This document shows positions 51,400-61,454 of a DNA stretch of 64,000 nucleotides, in pieces (position 1 is the stretch's first letter; every line of letters begins with the position of its first letter). Under the pieces are notes generated by a model. That model searched no databases. It saw only the letters and a list, made by a program, of their open reading frames with translations, and was not told the origin of the DNA. Location of the stretch: NCBI GenBank assembly GCA_913775725.1, contig CAJYNG010000008.1, positions 488,388 through 552,387 on the forward strand, in the 5' to 3' direction. The DNA comes from an uncultured Stenotrophomonas sp. (GTDB lineage: Bacteria; Pseudomonadota; Gammaproteobacteria; Xanthomonadales; Xanthomonadaceae). Made by a program: the position numbers and the translations under genes.

Positions 51400-52083
51400 A
51401 TGACCACCGCCGTCAACAACCAGACCAGCCAGGACGTCTATTCCGCGCTGGGCCTGAACGCTCCGAACAGCAACGCCACCAAGAAGAAAAACACGCTGGA
51501 CCAGGCCGATTTCCTGCGCCTGATGACCGAGCAGCTGCAGCACCAGGATCCGCTGAAGCCGATGGACAACACGCAGATGGTTGCGCAGATGGCGCAAATG
51601 TCCACCGTGCAGGGCATCACCGATCTGAACAAGACGGTGAAGGGCTTCCAGGAGTCGATGGCCAGCGACCAGGTGCTGCGTGGCGCTGCGCTGGTCGGCC
51701 ACCAGGTACTGGTGCCATCGGAAAAGCTGGTGCTGGAAAAGGAAGGCAACGTCGAGGGCACGGTGGCCGCACCGTCGGCCGGCATCGTCACCGTCGACAT
51801 CACCGATGCCAACGGCGCCAAGGTCACCTCGCTGAGCGTTGAAACCAAGGCCGCCGGCGAAACCGCGTTCCAGTGGGACGGCAAGGATGCGAACGGCAAG
51901 CGCATGGAGCCCGGCAAGTACTCCATCGTCGCCAACCATGTCGACACCGCCGGCAAGAGCACCAAGCTTTCCACCTACGTGCAGGCACCGGTGGAAAGCG
52001 TGACCGTCGGTTCCGACGGCCTGTACCTGAACCTCAAGGGCCTGGGCACGGCCCCGATCGACTACGTGCTCCGCGTCAGCTGA
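51400..52083 (+). CDS. flgD: Flagellar hook assembly scaffold FlgD
   Basis: 227 residues. The N terminus has the FlgD export region and the core TLDQADFLRLMTEQLQHQDP followed by PMDNTQMVAQMAQMSTVQGI. The C-terminal half has the Ig-like FlgD/Tudor repeat (AFQWDGKDANGKRMEPGKYS). FlgD caps the growing hook and is later replaced by FlgK. Followed after 32 bases by flgE. Confidence 0.97.
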   Translation: MTTAVNNQTSQDVYSALGLNAPNSNATKKKNTLDQADFLRLMTEQLQHQDPLKPMDNTQMVAQMAQMSTVQGITDLNKTVKGFQESMASDQVLRGAALVGHQVLVPSEKLVLEKEGNVEGTVAAPSAGIVTVDITDANGAKVTSLSVETKAAGETAFQWDGKDANGKRMEPGKYSIVANHVDTAGKSTKLSTYVQAPVESVTVGSDGLYLNLKGLGTAPIDYVLRVS

Positions 52084-52115
52084 GCCGCACACCCCGTACT
52101 TACCAGGAGCATCCC

Positions 52116-53339
52116 ATGGGCTTCAATGTCTCGCTGTCCGGCATCAATGCCGCCAATTCCGACCTGAGCGTCACTGCCAACAACGTCGCCAACGTCAATA
52201 CCACCGGCTTCAAGGAATCGCGCGCCGAGTTCGCCGATCTGTTCTCGGCCACCGGCTACGGCCTGTCGAAGAACGCGGTGGGTTCCGGTGTGCGCGTCTC
52301 CAACGTTGCCCAGCAGTTCAAGCAGGGCCACAACGAACAGACCGGCCGCAGCCTGGACATGGCCATCTCCGGTGAAGGCTTCTTCACCATGAACATGAAC
52401 GGCAGTCGCGTGTACTCGCGCGCCGGCAACTTCCAGACCGATCCATCCGGTTACGTGGTCAACCCGCAGGGCGCACGCCTGCAGGTGTTCGCGCCGAATG
52501 CCGACGGCACCAACTTCGATGCCGGCCGCATGGTCGACCTGCAGCTGCTGACCACCGACAGCCCGCCGAAGCAGACCAGCGAAGTAAAGGTCGGCTTCAC
52601 CCTGCCGGCCAACGCCAAGCAGCCGACGGTCACCAACTTCGATCCGACCGATTCGAACAGCTACAACCATTCCAGCGGCGGCATCACCGTGTATGACTCG
52701 CTGGGCGTGAGCCACATCCAGGTGTCTTACTTCGTGAAGGGCGCCAACCCCAACGAATGGACCGTGCGCAACTACGTGGACGGCCAGCCGGCAGGTGCAC
52801 CGACCCCGGTCACCTTCGACAATAGCGGCAAGCTGACCGCACCGGCCAACGGCAAGGTCAGCCTCGGCACCTTCACCCCGACCACCGGTGCCGGCGTGCT
52901 GAACATGACGCTGGATGTGAGTGGCTCGACCCAGTACGGCGAGAAGTTCGCCCTGCGCAACACCCAGCAGGACGGCTATGCCGCCGGCAAGCTCAACGAG
53001 ATCACCGTATCGGAAACCGGCGTGGTCTACGCGCGTTACTCCAACGGTGCCGACAAGCCGCTGGGCCAGGTTGCACTGACCACCTTCAACAATCCGCAGG
53101 GCCTGGAATCGAAGGGCAACAACCTGTGGGTGGATACCTTCAGCTCGGGCACGCCGCGCACCGGCATGCCGGACACCTCCAACCTCGGCAAGATCCAGGC
53201 CGGTTCTCTGGAAGCGTCCACCGTCGACCTCACCGAGCAGCTGGTCAACATGATCACCGCGCAGCGCAACTTCCAGGCCAACGCGCAGATGATCACCACC
53301 CAGGACCAGATCACCCAGACCGTCATCAACATCCGTTGA
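52116..53339 (+). CDS. flgE: Flagellar hook protein FlgE
   Basis: 407 residues from the ATG at 52116 with CAGGAG six bases upstream. N-terminal SLSGINAANSDLSVTANNVA and NVNTTGFKESRAEFADLF; middle D1/D2 hook domain; C-terminal LVNMITAQRNFQANAQMIT. It forms the universal joint. The central domain is typical in size for the family. Fourth gene of the sigma54 operon. Confidence 0.97.
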   Translation: MGFNVSLSGINAANSDLSVTANNVANVNTTGFKESRAEFADLFSATGYGLSKNAVGSGVRVSNVAQQFKQGHNEQTGRSLDMAISGEGFFTMNMNGSRVYSRAGNFQTDPSGYVVNPQGARLQVFAPNADGTNFDAGRMVDLQLLTTDSPPKQTSEVKVGFTLPANAKQPTVTNFDPTDSNSYNHSSGGITVYDSLGVSHIQVSYFVKGANPNEWTVRNYVDGQPAGAPTPVTFDNSGKLTAPANGKVSLGTFTPTTGAGVLNMTLDVSGSTQYGEKFALRNTQQDGYAAGKLNEITVSETGVVYARYSNGADKPLGQVALTTFNNPQGLESKGNNLWVDTFSSGTPRTGMPDTSNLGKIQAGSLEASTVDLTEQLVNMITAQRNFQANAQMITTQDQITQTVINIR

Positions 53340-53371
53340 TGACCTGCTGACCCTGCCACGGAACTTCCCGC

Positions 53372-54121
53372 ATGGATAAAGCCCTTTACGTGGCGATGAC
53401 CGGTGCCCGCGCCTCCCTGCAGGCGCAGGGCACGCTCAGCCACAACCTCGCCAACTCCGATACCCCCGGCTTCAAGGAAGCGCTGGCCAATACCGAAGCC
53501 TTCCCGATCCGTGGCCCGGGCTTTGCCTCGCGGGTGGATGCGCTGCATGTCGACGCCGGGTTCAACCGCACGCCCGGCTCGCAGCACATCACCGGCAAGC
53601 CGCTGGATCTGTCCCTGCAGACCGGCACCTGGCTGGCCGTGCAGTCCAGTGACGGCAGCGAGGCGTACACGCGCGGCGCTGCACTGTCGGTCACGCCGAA
53701 CGGCCAACTGGTGACCTCCAGCGGCCGCACGGTGCTGGATGACAACAACAACCCGATCGCCATTCCGCCCTACCAGGCGATGGAGATCGGTGCCGACGGC
53801 ACCATCTCGATCATCCCGCAGGGTGAAGGCCCGCAGACCATGGCGCAGATCGGCCGCATCAAAGTGGTGCAGGCACCGGATGAACGACTGGAGCGTGGCC
53901 TGGATGGCCTGTTCCGCAACACCGACCCACGCCAGCCGTTCGCACCTGCACAGGGCACGGCCGTGCACAGCGGCCAGCTGGAAGGCAGCAACGTGGACGC
54001 CGCTGGCGCGCTGGTGCAGATGATCCAGCTGCAGCGCCAGTACGAAATGCAGGTGCAGGTGATCAAGCACGGCGACGAAAACGCGCGCAGCGCCAACAGC
54101 ATGCTGCGCCTGGGCAGCTGA
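53372..54121 (+). CDS. flgF: Flagellar basal-body rod protein FlgF
   Basis: 249 residues. N-terminal ALYVAMTGARASLQAQGTLS with HNLANSDTPGFKEAL; C-terminal LVQMIQLQRQYEMQVQVIKH. Proximal rod subunit. Last gene of the flgB operon by promoter layout; a second sigma54 promoter begins 30 bases after its stop. Confidence 0.97.
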   Translation: MDKALYVAMTGARASLQAQGTLSHNLANSDTPGFKEALANTEAFPIRGPGFASRVDALHVDAGFNRTPGSQHITGKPLDLSLQTGTWLAVQSSDGSEAYTRGAALSVTPNGQLVTSSGRTVLDDNNNPIAIPPYQAMEIGADGTISIIPQGEGPQTMAQIGRIKVVQAPDERLERGLDGLFRNTDPRQPFAPAQGTAVHSGQLEGSNVDAAGALVQMIQLQRQYEMQVQVIKHGDENARSANSMLRLGS

Positions 54122-54151
54122 CGGAATTCCGGCGCCGGCTGATGCCGGCGC

Positions 54152-54167
54152 TGGCACACCGCTTGCA
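54152..54167 (+). promoter_or_regulatory. Sigma54 promoter of the flgG operon
   Basis: TGGCACACCGCTTGCA; GG-N10-GC intact. Fifteen of 16 bases match the flgA and flgB sites. 56 bases before flgG. Confidence 0.92.
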
Positions 54168-54223
54168 CACCCGCATTCAAGGGCCGCACCACGCGGCCGG
54201 CTTCACCAGACAGGACACCGAAG

Positions 54224-55009
54224 ATGAACCAGGCATTGTGGATCGCGAAAACCGGACTGGATGCGCAGCAGATGCGCATGTCGGTGGTTTCCAACAACCT
54301 CGCCAACACCAACACCACCGGCTTCAAGCAGGACCGTGCCAGTTTTGAAGACCTGCTGTACCAGCAGGTGCGCCAGCCCGGCGGCTCCTCGTCGGCGCAG
54401 ACGCAGCTGCCCACCGGCCTGCAGCTCGGAACAGGTGTGCGCGTGGTTGCCACCGCCAAGAATTTTGAACAGGGCGGCCAGCAGCAGACCGGCCGCGCCC
54501 TGGACGTGATGGTCAACGGCCGCGGCTTCTTCGAGGTTCAGATGCCTGATGGCAGCTCGGCCTACACCCGTGATGGCTCGTTCAAGATCAACCAGGACAG
54601 CGAGCTGGTCACCAACAGCGGCTACCCGGTGCAGCCTGGCATCCAGATTCCCGAAGGCGCGCAGTCGGTGACCATCGGTACCGACGGCACCATCAGCGTG
54701 AAGATGGCCGACGGTGCGGCGTCGGTGGAAGTGGGTGCGCTGACCCTGACCGACTTCGTCAATCCGGCCGGCCTGCAGGCCCGCGGCGAGAACCTGTTCC
54801 TGGAGACCACCGCTTCTGGTCCGGCACAGAACGGCAACCCCGGGCTCAACGGCCTCGGCACTGTGGTGCAGGGCGCGCTGGAAGGCAGCAACGTCAACGT
54901 GGTGGAAGAGCTGGTGTCGATGATCGAAACCCAGCGCGCCTACGAGATGAACGCCAAGGCGATCTCCACCACCGATTCGATGCTCGGCTACCTCAACAAC
55001 AAGCTCTGA
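54224..55009 (+). CDS. flgG: Flagellar distal rod protein FlgG
   Basis: 261 residues, standard length. N-terminal ALWIAKTGLDAQQMRMSVVS and NNLANTNTTGFKQDRASFED; C-terminal LVSMIETQRAYEMNAKAIST. FlgG forms the distal rod that reaches the outer membrane. It starts a second sigma54 unit that probably runs flgGHIJKL. AGGA lies within the ribosome-binding region. Confidence 0.98.
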   Translation: MNQALWIAKTGLDAQQMRMSVVSNNLANTNTTGFKQDRASFEDLLYQQVRQPGGSSSAQTQLPTGLQLGTGVRVVATAKNFEQGGQQQTGRALDVMVNGRGFFEVQMPDGSSAYTRDGSFKINQDSELVTNSGYPVQPGIQIPEGAQSVTIGTDGTISVKMADGAASVEVGALTLTDFVNPAGLQARGENLFLETTASGPAQNGNPGLNGLGTVVQGALEGSNVNVVEELVSMIETQRAYEMNAKAISTTDSMLGYLNNKL

Positions 55010-55031
55010 CCGGCCAAACCGGGAAACCGCC

Positions 55032-55724
55032 ATGTCGCCCATTTCCAACTTCGCCCGCACTGCCCTCGCCTGCGCCGTGGCCGCCCTGCTCGGTGGCTGC
55101 GTGATCGCGGGCGACGTGCGTCCCTACCCGACGATGGCACCGATCCAGCCGATCATGCCGCCGCAGGCCCAGCCGACCGCCGGTGCCATCTACGCCGCCG
55201 GCCCGACCCTGCAGCTGTATTCGGACCGTCGCGCACGCGATGTTGGCGACCTGCTGACCATCACCCTGCTGGAAAACACCACCGCGCAGACCAGTGCGAA
55301 TACCGCCACGAACAAGGAATCGAACCTGAGCCTGGGCACACCGTCCATTCTCGGCGCGCCGGTCACCCTTGGCGGCAAGGACATCCTCAGCGCGTCGGCA
55401 GCAGGCAAGCGTGACTTCACCGGCAAAGGCAACAGCGCGCAGAGCAACCGCCTGCAGGGCAGCGTCACGGTCACCGTGGTGCAACGCCTGCCCAACGGCA
55501 ACCTGGTGGTACAGGGGCAGAAGAACCTGCGGCTGAACCAGGGCGATGAACTGGTGCAGGTGCAGGGCATCGTCCGCCCCGGCGACATCAGCCAGGACAA
55601 CACCATTCCGTCCAGCCGCGTGGCCGAGGCCCGCATCGTCTACGGCGGTCGCGGCCCGGTCGCGCAATCCAACGCGATGGGCTGGCTGAGCCGCTTCTTC
55701 AACTCCGGCCTGACGCCGTTCTGA
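55032..55724 (+). CDS. flgH: Flagellar L-ring lipoprotein FlgH
   Basis: 230 residues. Lipoprotein signal with lipobox LGGC (Cys at about 24). FlgH core motifs: [20 protein letters not shown] and the [44 protein letters not shown] segments, ending [10 protein letters not shown]. It makes the outer-membrane L ring. flgI starts 3 bases downstream. Confidence 0.97.
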   Translation: MSPISNFARTALACAVAALLGGCVIAGDVRPYPTMAPIQPIMPPQAQPTAGAIYAAGPTLQLYSDRRARDVGDLLTITLLENTTAQTSANTATNKESNLSLGTPSILGAPVTLGGKDILSASAAGKRDFTGKGNSAQSNRLQGSVTVTVVQRLPNGNLVVQGQKNLRLNQGDELVQVQGIVRPGDISQDNTIPSSRVAEARIVYGGRGPVAQSNAMGWLSRFFNSGLTPF

Positions 55725-55726
55725 GT

Positions 55727-56863
55727 ATGGCCATGAAACTCTTCCTCTCTTCTTCCTGGCAGCGCCGCGTGGCGTCGTTCGTCGCGCTGATGCTGCTGGT
55801 CGTGGCAGCCCCGGCCAGCGCCGAGCGCATCAAGGACCTGGCCCAGGTCGGCGGCGTACGCGGCAATGCACTGGTGGGTTATGGCCTGGTGGTCGGCCTG
55901 GATGGCAGCGGCGACCGCACCAGCCAGGCACCCTTCACCGTGCAGAGCCTGAAGAATCTGCTCGGCGAGCTGGGCGTCAACGTGCCGCCGAACGTCAATC
56001 CGCAGCTGAAGAACGTGGCCGCTGTAGCGATCCACGCCGAACTGCCGCCGTTCGCCAAGCCGGGCCAGCCGATCGACATCACCGTGTCCTCGATCGGCAA
56101 CGCGGTCTCGCTGCGTGGCGGTTCGCTGCTGATGGCACCGCTGCGCGGTGCCGACGGCCAGATCTACGCCATCGCCCAGGGCAACCTGATCGTCGGTGGC
56201 TTCGGTGCGCAGGGCAAGGATGGTTCCCGTGTCTCGGTGAACGTGCCCAGCGTCGGCCGCATTCCCAACGGTGCCACCGTTGAACGTGCCCTGCCCGATC
56301 CGCTGGCCAACGGCGGCGACATCACCCTGAACCTGCACAACAACGACTTCACCACGGTCTCGCGCATGGTCGCCGCGCTCAACAACGCCTTCGGCGAAGG
56401 CGCAGCGCGTGCGGTCGATGGCGTGACTGTGGCCGTGACCGCGCCGACCGATCCGGGCGCACGCATCGGCCTGCTGGCACGCATCGAAAACCTGGAGCTG
56501 ACCCCGGGCAGCGCCCCGGCCAAGGTGGTGGTCAATTCGCGCACCGGCACCGTGGTCATCGGCCAGCAGGTACGCGTGGGACCGGCCGCGATCTCGCACG
56601 GTTCACTGACCGTGACCATCCAGGAAAACACCAACGTCAGCCAGCCAAACGCGCTGTCCGGCGGCCGCACCGTAGCCAGCCCGCAGTCGACCATCACCGC
56701 CACCAACGACGGCAGCCGCATGTTCAAGTTCAGCGGCGGTACCACCCTGGACGAGATCGTGCACGCGGTGAACGCGGTAGGCGCGGCACCAGGCGATCTC
56801 ATCGCGATCCTGGAAGCCCTGAAGCAGGCCGGCGCATTGAGTGCCGAGCTCGAGGTGATCTGA
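55727..56863 (+). CDS. flgI: Flagellar P-ring protein FlgI
   Basis: 378 residues (ATG at 55727; 55733 is an alternative). Signal peptide about 1-30. Core motifs: [39 protein letters not shown] and the C-terminal [20 protein letters not shown]. It forms the periplasmic P ring, with FlgA as its chaperone. One base separates it from flgJ. Confidence 0.97.
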   Translation: MAMKLFLSSSWQRRVASFVALMLLVVAAPASAERIKDLAQVGGVRGNALVGYGLVVGLDGSGDRTSQAPFTVQSLKNLLGELGVNVPPNVNPQLKNVAAVAIHAELPPFAKPGQPIDITVSSIGNAVSLRGGSLLMAPLRGADGQIYAIAQGNLIVGGFGAQGKDGSRVSVNVPSVGRIPNGATVERALPDPLANGGDITLNLHNNDFTTVSRMVAALNNAFGEGAARAVDGVTVAVTAPTDPGARIGLLARIENLELTPGSAPAKVVVNSRTGTVVIGQQVRVGPAAISHGSLTVTIQENTNVSQPNALSGGRTVASPQSTITATNDGSRMFKFSGGTTLDEIVHAVNAVGAAPGDLIAILEALKQAGALSAELEVI

Positions 56864-56864
56864 T

Positions 56865-58064
56865 ATGCGCATCAATCCCGCATTCGATCTGCACCCGGCG
56901 CAACAGAACGATCCGGCCAAGATCGACAAGGTCGCGCGCCAGCTGGAAGGCCAGTTCGCGCAGATGCTGGTCAAGAGCATGCGTGACGCCAGCTTCGGCG
57001 ACTCGCTGTTCCCCGGCGAAAACAAGATGTTCCGCGAGATGTACGACCAGAAGATTGCCGAGGCGATGACCCGCGGCAAGGGCCTGGGCCTGTCGAGCAT
57101 GATCAGCCGGCAGCTGTCCGGGCAGGCGGCCGAGGGTCCGGCGCTGGATACCCGCGTGGACCCGGCCAAGGCCAGCCGTGCTTACCAGCTCAATGCACCG
57201 GCCAAGCCGGCACCGTCGCTGCCACTGGAAGATGGCAGTCAGGCCGTGCGTTTGCTGCAGCAGATGGCAGCCGGTGCACAGCAGGGCGCACAGGCGGCCG
57301 TCGCGCCGATGGAACAGGCCCTGGACCTGATCGCCGGCCGGGAGAGCAGCAGCATGCACCGCTCGCTGGGCACCGAAGATCCGTACATCGGCAGTCTGCA
57401 GGGCGAAGACTGGGCCGCCAGCAGCGACCAGTGGTCGGCCACAGCCAGCAACCGCGGCACCGCAATCAGCCCGGCCGATGCGATGGCCACCCGCACCGCC
57501 GTCGCCCAGCTGGGCGAGCACACCCCGGAAGGCTTCGTCGCCAGTATCTGGCAGCACGCGCAGAGTGCGGCCAAGGAACTGGGCGTGGATGCCCGCGCCC
57601 TGGTCGCACAGGCGGCGCTGGAAACCGGCTGGGGCAAGCGCCACATCAAGCATGCCGACGGCAGCACTTCGCACAATCTGTTCGGCATCAAGGCCAACGG
57701 CTGGAACGGCCAGCGCGCCGTGGCCGGCACCCATGAATATGTCGATGGCGTACGCCGCAACGAGACTGCCAGCTTCCGCGCCTACAGCTCGCCGGCCGAG
57801 AGCTTCGCCGACTACGTGCGCCTGCTGAAGACCAGCCCGCGTTACCAGCAGGCCCTGCAGGCCGGCACCGACGTGCAGGGCTTCGCCCGCGGCCTGCAGC
57901 GCGCCGGCTATGCCACCGATCCGCGCTACGCGGCCAAGATCGCCGCGATCGCCGGCGGCCCGACCATCGAGCGCGCGGTCAGCGCCGTGGCCGATGCCGG
58001 GACGCGCCTTGGTCAGACCTTCGCCAGCACCGCAACCGCGGCGCTGGGTATCACTCGTCGTTGA
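56865..58064 (+). CDS. flgJ: Flagellar rod assembly protein/muramidase FlgJ
   Basis: 399 residues, longer than the E. coli protein (313). N-terminal rod-capping domain (about 20-90, ARQLEGQFAQMLVKSMRDAS). A long low-complexity linker rich in Ala, Gln and Ser (about 90-215) accounts for the extra length. C-terminal glucosaminidase domain (about 220-365) has the likely catalytic Glu253 in AQAALETGWGKR and the YNLFGIK-like SHNLFGIKANGW. It opens the peptidoglycan for the rod. flgK follows after 8 bases. Confidence 0.96.
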   Translation: MRINPAFDLHPAQQNDPAKIDKVARQLEGQFAQMLVKSMRDASFGDSLFPGENKMFREMYDQKIAEAMTRGKGLGLSSMISRQLSGQAAEGPALDTRVDPAKASRAYQLNAPAKPAPSLPLEDGSQAVRLLQQMAAGAQQGAQAAVAPMEQALDLIAGRESSSMHRSLGTEDPYIGSLQGEDWAASSDQWSATASNRGTAISPADAMATRTAVAQLGEHTPEGFVASIWQHAQSAAKELGVDARALVAQAALETGWGKRHIKHADGSTSHNLFGIKANGWNGQRAVAGTHEYVDGVRRNETASFRAYSSPAESFADYVRLLKTSPRYQQALQAGTDVQGFARGLQRAGYATDPRYAAKIAAIAGGPTIERAVSAVADAGTRLGQTFASTATAALGITRR

Positions 58065-58072
58065 GGAACCCC

Positions 58073-59953
58073 ATGTCCAGCGTACTTTCCACCGGTACCG
58101 GTGCCCTGCTCGCCTTCCAGCGTGCGTTGGCGACCACCAGCCACAACGTGGCCAACCTCAATACCCCCGGCTACAGCCGGCAGAAGGTCAACTTCGCCAC
58201 CGCTGATCCGCAGAATTACGGCTATGGCACGGTCGGCAACGGCACCCGCATCACCGACATCCGCCGCACCGCCGACCAGCTGGCCATCTCGCGCCTGCTC
58301 GACAGCAGCGGTGAGCTGGCGCGCCTGAAGCAGCTCTCCGGCATGGCCGACCGGGTCAACTCGCTGTTCTCCGACGCCGCCACCAACGTGGCCGGTGTGT
58401 GGTCGAACTTCTTCGACTCGGTCAGTGGCCTGTCCTCCAATGCCTCCGGCACCGCCGACCGCCAGAACATGCTCGACGGCGGCAAGGCGCTGGCCAACCG
58501 CTTCGTGCAGCTCAACACGCACCTGAACAACCTCAACAGCGAGGTCAACAACGGCCTGATGGCCGGTGCCACCGAGGTCAACCGCCTGGCGCAGGAGATC
58601 GCACAGATCAACGGTGCCATCGGCACCAACATCGCCACGGCTGCGCCTGACCTGCTCGATCGCCGCGACCAGCTGATCACCCAGCTGATCGGCTACACCG
58701 GCGGCACGGCGGTGATCCAGGACGGCGGCATCATGAATGTCTACACCGCCGGCGGCAACGCGCTGGTGGTGGGTACCACGGCGACCAAGGTCACCACCGT
58801 GGCCGACCCGTACCAGCCCGAGCGCCTGCAGCTGGCGCTGGAGACCCAGGGCAACACGATCCGGCTTGACGCAAAGGCGGTCGGTGGCCAGATCGGTGGC
58901 CTGCTGGAGTTCCGCGACACCGTGCTGACCCCGGCCCAGGCCGAACTGGGCAAGCTTGCCGTGGGCCTGGCCGAAACGTTCAACCAGGCCCATCACCAGG
59001 GCGTGGACATGTATGGCCAGCTGGGTGGCGACTTCTTCAACATCGGCAACCCCCGCGTCACCGCCAACAACGCCAACACCGGCAGCGCCAGCCTGAGCGC
59101 CACCTATGGCGACCTCGGCAAGCTGGATGCACAGAACGTGGTGCTGCAGTTCGATGGCACCAACTGGAAGGCCAGCCGTGCCGACACCGGCGCCAGTGTC
59201 CCGCTGACCGGCACCGGCACCGCTACCGACCCCCTGGTGATCAACGGCGTCAAAATGGTGGTCGGCGGCACCCCTGCCGCCAATGACCGGTTCCTGCTCC
59301 AGCCCACCGCAGGCGTGGCCGGCAGCATGGAAGTGGCCATCACCGATCCCTCGCGCATTGCTGCCGCCGCTGCGGTCAAGGGCGCGGCCGCGACCTCCAA
59401 CACCGGCACCGGCAAGCTCAGCGGGGTCACCGTCAGCGATTCGACCAACGCCAACCTGCGCAATCCGGCCGCGATCGTGTTCACCTCGGCCACCACCTAT
59501 ACCATCGACGGTGGCTCGCCGCAGACCTACACCCCCGGCCAGACCATCAGTGCCAACGGTTGGAGCTTCGTGCTGGACGGCGCTCCGAAGGTTGGCGACA
59601 CCTTCAACATCACCCCGACCCCGGCCGGTTCCTCGGACAACAGCAATGCCGCCAAGCTGGCCAAGGTCGAAAGCGCCAAGGCGTTCAACGCTGGCACGGT
59701 GACGCTGAACGGCGCGCTGGGCGGCCTCACCACCCAGGTGGGTGCTGCGGCCCGTTCGGCCGAGTACTCGCTGGACGCCCAGCTGGTGATCAACGACAAG
59801 GCGCAGGAAGCGCGCGATGAAGTGTCAGGCGTCAACCTGGACGAGGAAGCCGCCGACATGCTGCGTCTGCAGCAGGCCTACCAGGCGGCCTCGCAGCTGA
59901 TCTCCACCGCCGACAGCATGTTCCAGACCATCCTGGGAGCCGTCCGCCGATGA
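58073..59953 (+). CDS. flgK: Flagellar hook-filament junction protein FlgK (HAP1)
   Basis: 626 residues from the ATG at 58073 with GAGGAA upstream. N-terminal LSTGTGALLAFQRALATTSH and NVANLNTPGYSRQKVNF; C-terminal SGVNLDEEAADMLRLQQAYQ with AASQLISTADSMF. The middle (about 330-530) is Ala/Thr-rich and variable. It joins hook to filament and is exported with FlgN. flgL overlaps its stop (ATGA). Confidence 0.97.
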   Translation: MSSVLSTGTGALLAFQRALATTSHNVANLNTPGYSRQKVNFATADPQNYGYGTVGNGTRITDIRRTADQLAISRLLDSSGELARLKQLSGMADRVNSLFSDAATNVAGVWSNFFDSVSGLSSNASGTADRQNMLDGGKALANRFVQLNTHLNNLNSEVNNGLMAGATEVNRLAQEIAQINGAIGTNIATAAPDLLDRRDQLITQLIGYTGGTAVIQDGGIMNVYTAGGNALVVGTTATKVTTVADPYQPERLQLALETQGNTIRLDAKAVGGQIGGLLEFRDTVLTPAQAELGKLAVGLAETFNQAHHQGVDMYGQLGGDFFNIGNPRVTANNANTGSASLSATYGDLGKLDAQNVVLQFDGTNWKASRADTGASVPLTGTGTATDPLVINGVKMVVGGTPAANDRFLLQPTAGVAGSMEVAITDPSRIAAAAAVKGAAATSNTGTGKLSGVTVSDSTNANLRNPAAIVFTSATTYTIDGGSPQTYTPGQTISANGWSFVLDGAPKVGDTFNITPTPAGSSDNSNAAKLAKVESAKAFNAGTVTLNGALGGLTTQVGAAARSAEYSLDAQLVINDKAQEARDEVSGVNLDEEAADMLRLQQAYQAASQLISTADSMFQTILGAVRR

Positions 59954-61152
59954 GCAGCCGCATCTCCACCAGCATGATGTACAACCAATCGGTGTCGCTG
60001 ATGATGGCCAAGCAGGCCAAGCTCAGCCACCTGGAGCAACAGATCGCCACCGGCAGCAAGATCGTCAGCGCCAAGGACGATCCGGTCGGCGCGGGTGCTG
60101 CCGTGGGCCTTGATCGCAGCCTGGCAGCCCTCGACCGGATGAAGCTCAATGCCGGCAACGTACAGAACCGGCTGGGCGTGCAGGAAAACACCCTGGCCCA
60201 GGTCAATGATCTGATGGGCCGGGTCAATGACCTGACCATCCAGGCCAGCAACCCCGCGTTGAGCGCCGCCGACAAGAAGACGCTGATCACCGAGCTGAAC
60301 CAGATCCGCGACGGCCTGCTGTCGCTGGCCAATGCCGAGGACGGCACCGGCCGCTACGTGTTCGGTGGCACCAACGATGGTGATCCTCCGTTCGCCAAGA
60401 TCAACGGCAAGGTGGTCTACCGCGGTGACCAGACCCAGCGCCAGATCGAGGTCGGCCCCGATACCTACGTCCGCGATGCCCTGCCCGGCAGCGAGATCTT
60501 CATGCGCATCCCCACCGGCGATGGCTTCGTCGATGGCGGCGCCGCCGCTGGCAATACCGGCAACAGTGTGCTGACCAACATCACCCGCGATGGCAGCGAC
60601 AGCTGGAACGGCCAGAGCTTCAGCGTCCGCTTCACCGCCGCCAACCAGTACGAAGTGCTGGATGGCGCGGGCAATGTGACCGGCACCGGCACCTACAAGG
60701 CCGGTGACGATCTGGAAGTAAACGGCGTACGCCTGCAGATCACCGGTGCGCCGGCCGCAGGCGACAGCTTCAACGTGAAGCCGGCGAGCAGCCGCGACAT
60801 CTTCGACACCATGGACAAGCTGATCACCGCGCTTGATGCCGACACCGGTACCACCGCGAAGATGAGCGCACAGCAGAACGAATTGCAGAGCGTGCTGCGC
60901 GACGTCGCGCGGGCGTCGGAACGGATGATCGACTCGCGTGCGGCCGGCGGTGCGCAGCTGAAAGCCCTGGACAATGCCGCCGACATGCGTGAAGCCAACA
61001 GCGTGACGTTGAAGACCACGCTGTCGCAGATGCGCGACCTGGACTACGCCGACGCGTTGAGCCAGTACCAGCTGCAGAGCACTGCCCTGCAGGCGGCGCA
61101 GACAATCTTCTCGCAGATGCAGTCGATGTCGTTGTTCAACAAGATCGGCTGA
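59950..61152 (+). CDS. flgL: Flagellar hook-filament junction protein FlgL (HAP3)
   Basis: 400 residues. Flagellin-like ends: RISTSMMYNQSVSLMMAKQA and LEQQIATGSKIVSAKDDPVG at the N terminus, ALSQYQLQSTALQAAQTIFS at the C terminus. It overlaps flgK by ATGA and is followed by a strong terminator, so it closes the flgG operon. Confidence 0.97.
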   Translation: MSSRISTSMMYNQSVSLMMAKQAKLSHLEQQIATGSKIVSAKDDPVGAGAAVGLDRSLAALDRMKLNAGNVQNRLGVQENTLAQVNDLMGRVNDLTIQASNPALSAADKKTLITELNQIRDGLLSLANAEDGTGRYVFGGTNDGDPPFAKINGKVVYRGDQTQRQIEVGPDTYVRDALPGSEIFMRIPTGDGFVDGGAAAGNTGNSVLTNITRDGSDSWNGQSFSVRFTAANQYEVLDGAGNVTGTGTYKAGDDLEVNGVRLQITGAPAAGDSFNVKPASSRDIFDTMDKLITALDADTGTTAKMSAQQNELQSVLRDVARASERMIDSRAAGGAQLKALDNAADMREANSVTLKTTLSQMRDLDYADALSQYQLQSTALQAAQTIFSQMQSMSLFNKIG

Positions 61153-61175
61153 CAGCTCTTCCACTTCAGCCCTGA

Positions 61176-61207
61176 AAGGCCGCGATGCCCTGCATCGCGG
61201 CCTTTTT
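61176..61207 (+). terminator. Rho-independent terminator after flgL
   Basis: AAGGCCGCGATGC and GCATCGCGGCCTT (61176-61204) form a 13-bp stem with a 3-base loop and end in five T. Confidence 0.95.
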
Positions 61208-61427
61208 CGTTTCTGCGGCCCGTTGCCGCCGGGCGCGCCGGCCTACCTTCCGCGGATTTTCCGTGATTGCCCATCAAGCCCGGCTGGCCCCCGCCGATAC
61301 CTTCATCAGCGCTGGCTGGGCTTGCCCAGCCGCCCCTTCCGGGGCCGCCTTCACGCCCCTCCAGGGCTGGAAAACCCCGGAAAAACAGCCTCCGGCAACG
61401 AATTACGGCTTCAGCGGAATTCACGGC
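61208..61427. other. Intergenic region before fliC with hairpin and promoter-like site
   Basis: No credible gene. It holds a second FliA-like promoter (61274-61300) and a perfect hairpin (GGCTGGGC / GCCCAGCC, 61314-61331) with no T-run after it. The rest is GC-rich without motif until the fliC promoter at 61428. Confidence 0.5.
61274..61300 (+). promoter_or_regulatory. Second FliA-like promoter upstream of fliC
   Basis: TCAA (61274-61277), 15 bases, GCCGATAC (61293-61300). It has one mismatch in the -35 core and seven of eight in the -10. The gap to the fliC start is about 250 bases, so it would give a long leader or a separate small RNA. Confidence 0.4.
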
Positions 61428-61454
61428 TAAAGGTTGTTGACAAAGCGCCGTTAT
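61428..61454 (+). promoter_or_regulatory. Sigma28 (FliA) promoter of fliC
   Basis: TAAA (61428-61431), 15 bases, GCCGTTAT (61447-61454); about 95 bases before the fliC ATG. Confidence 0.88.
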
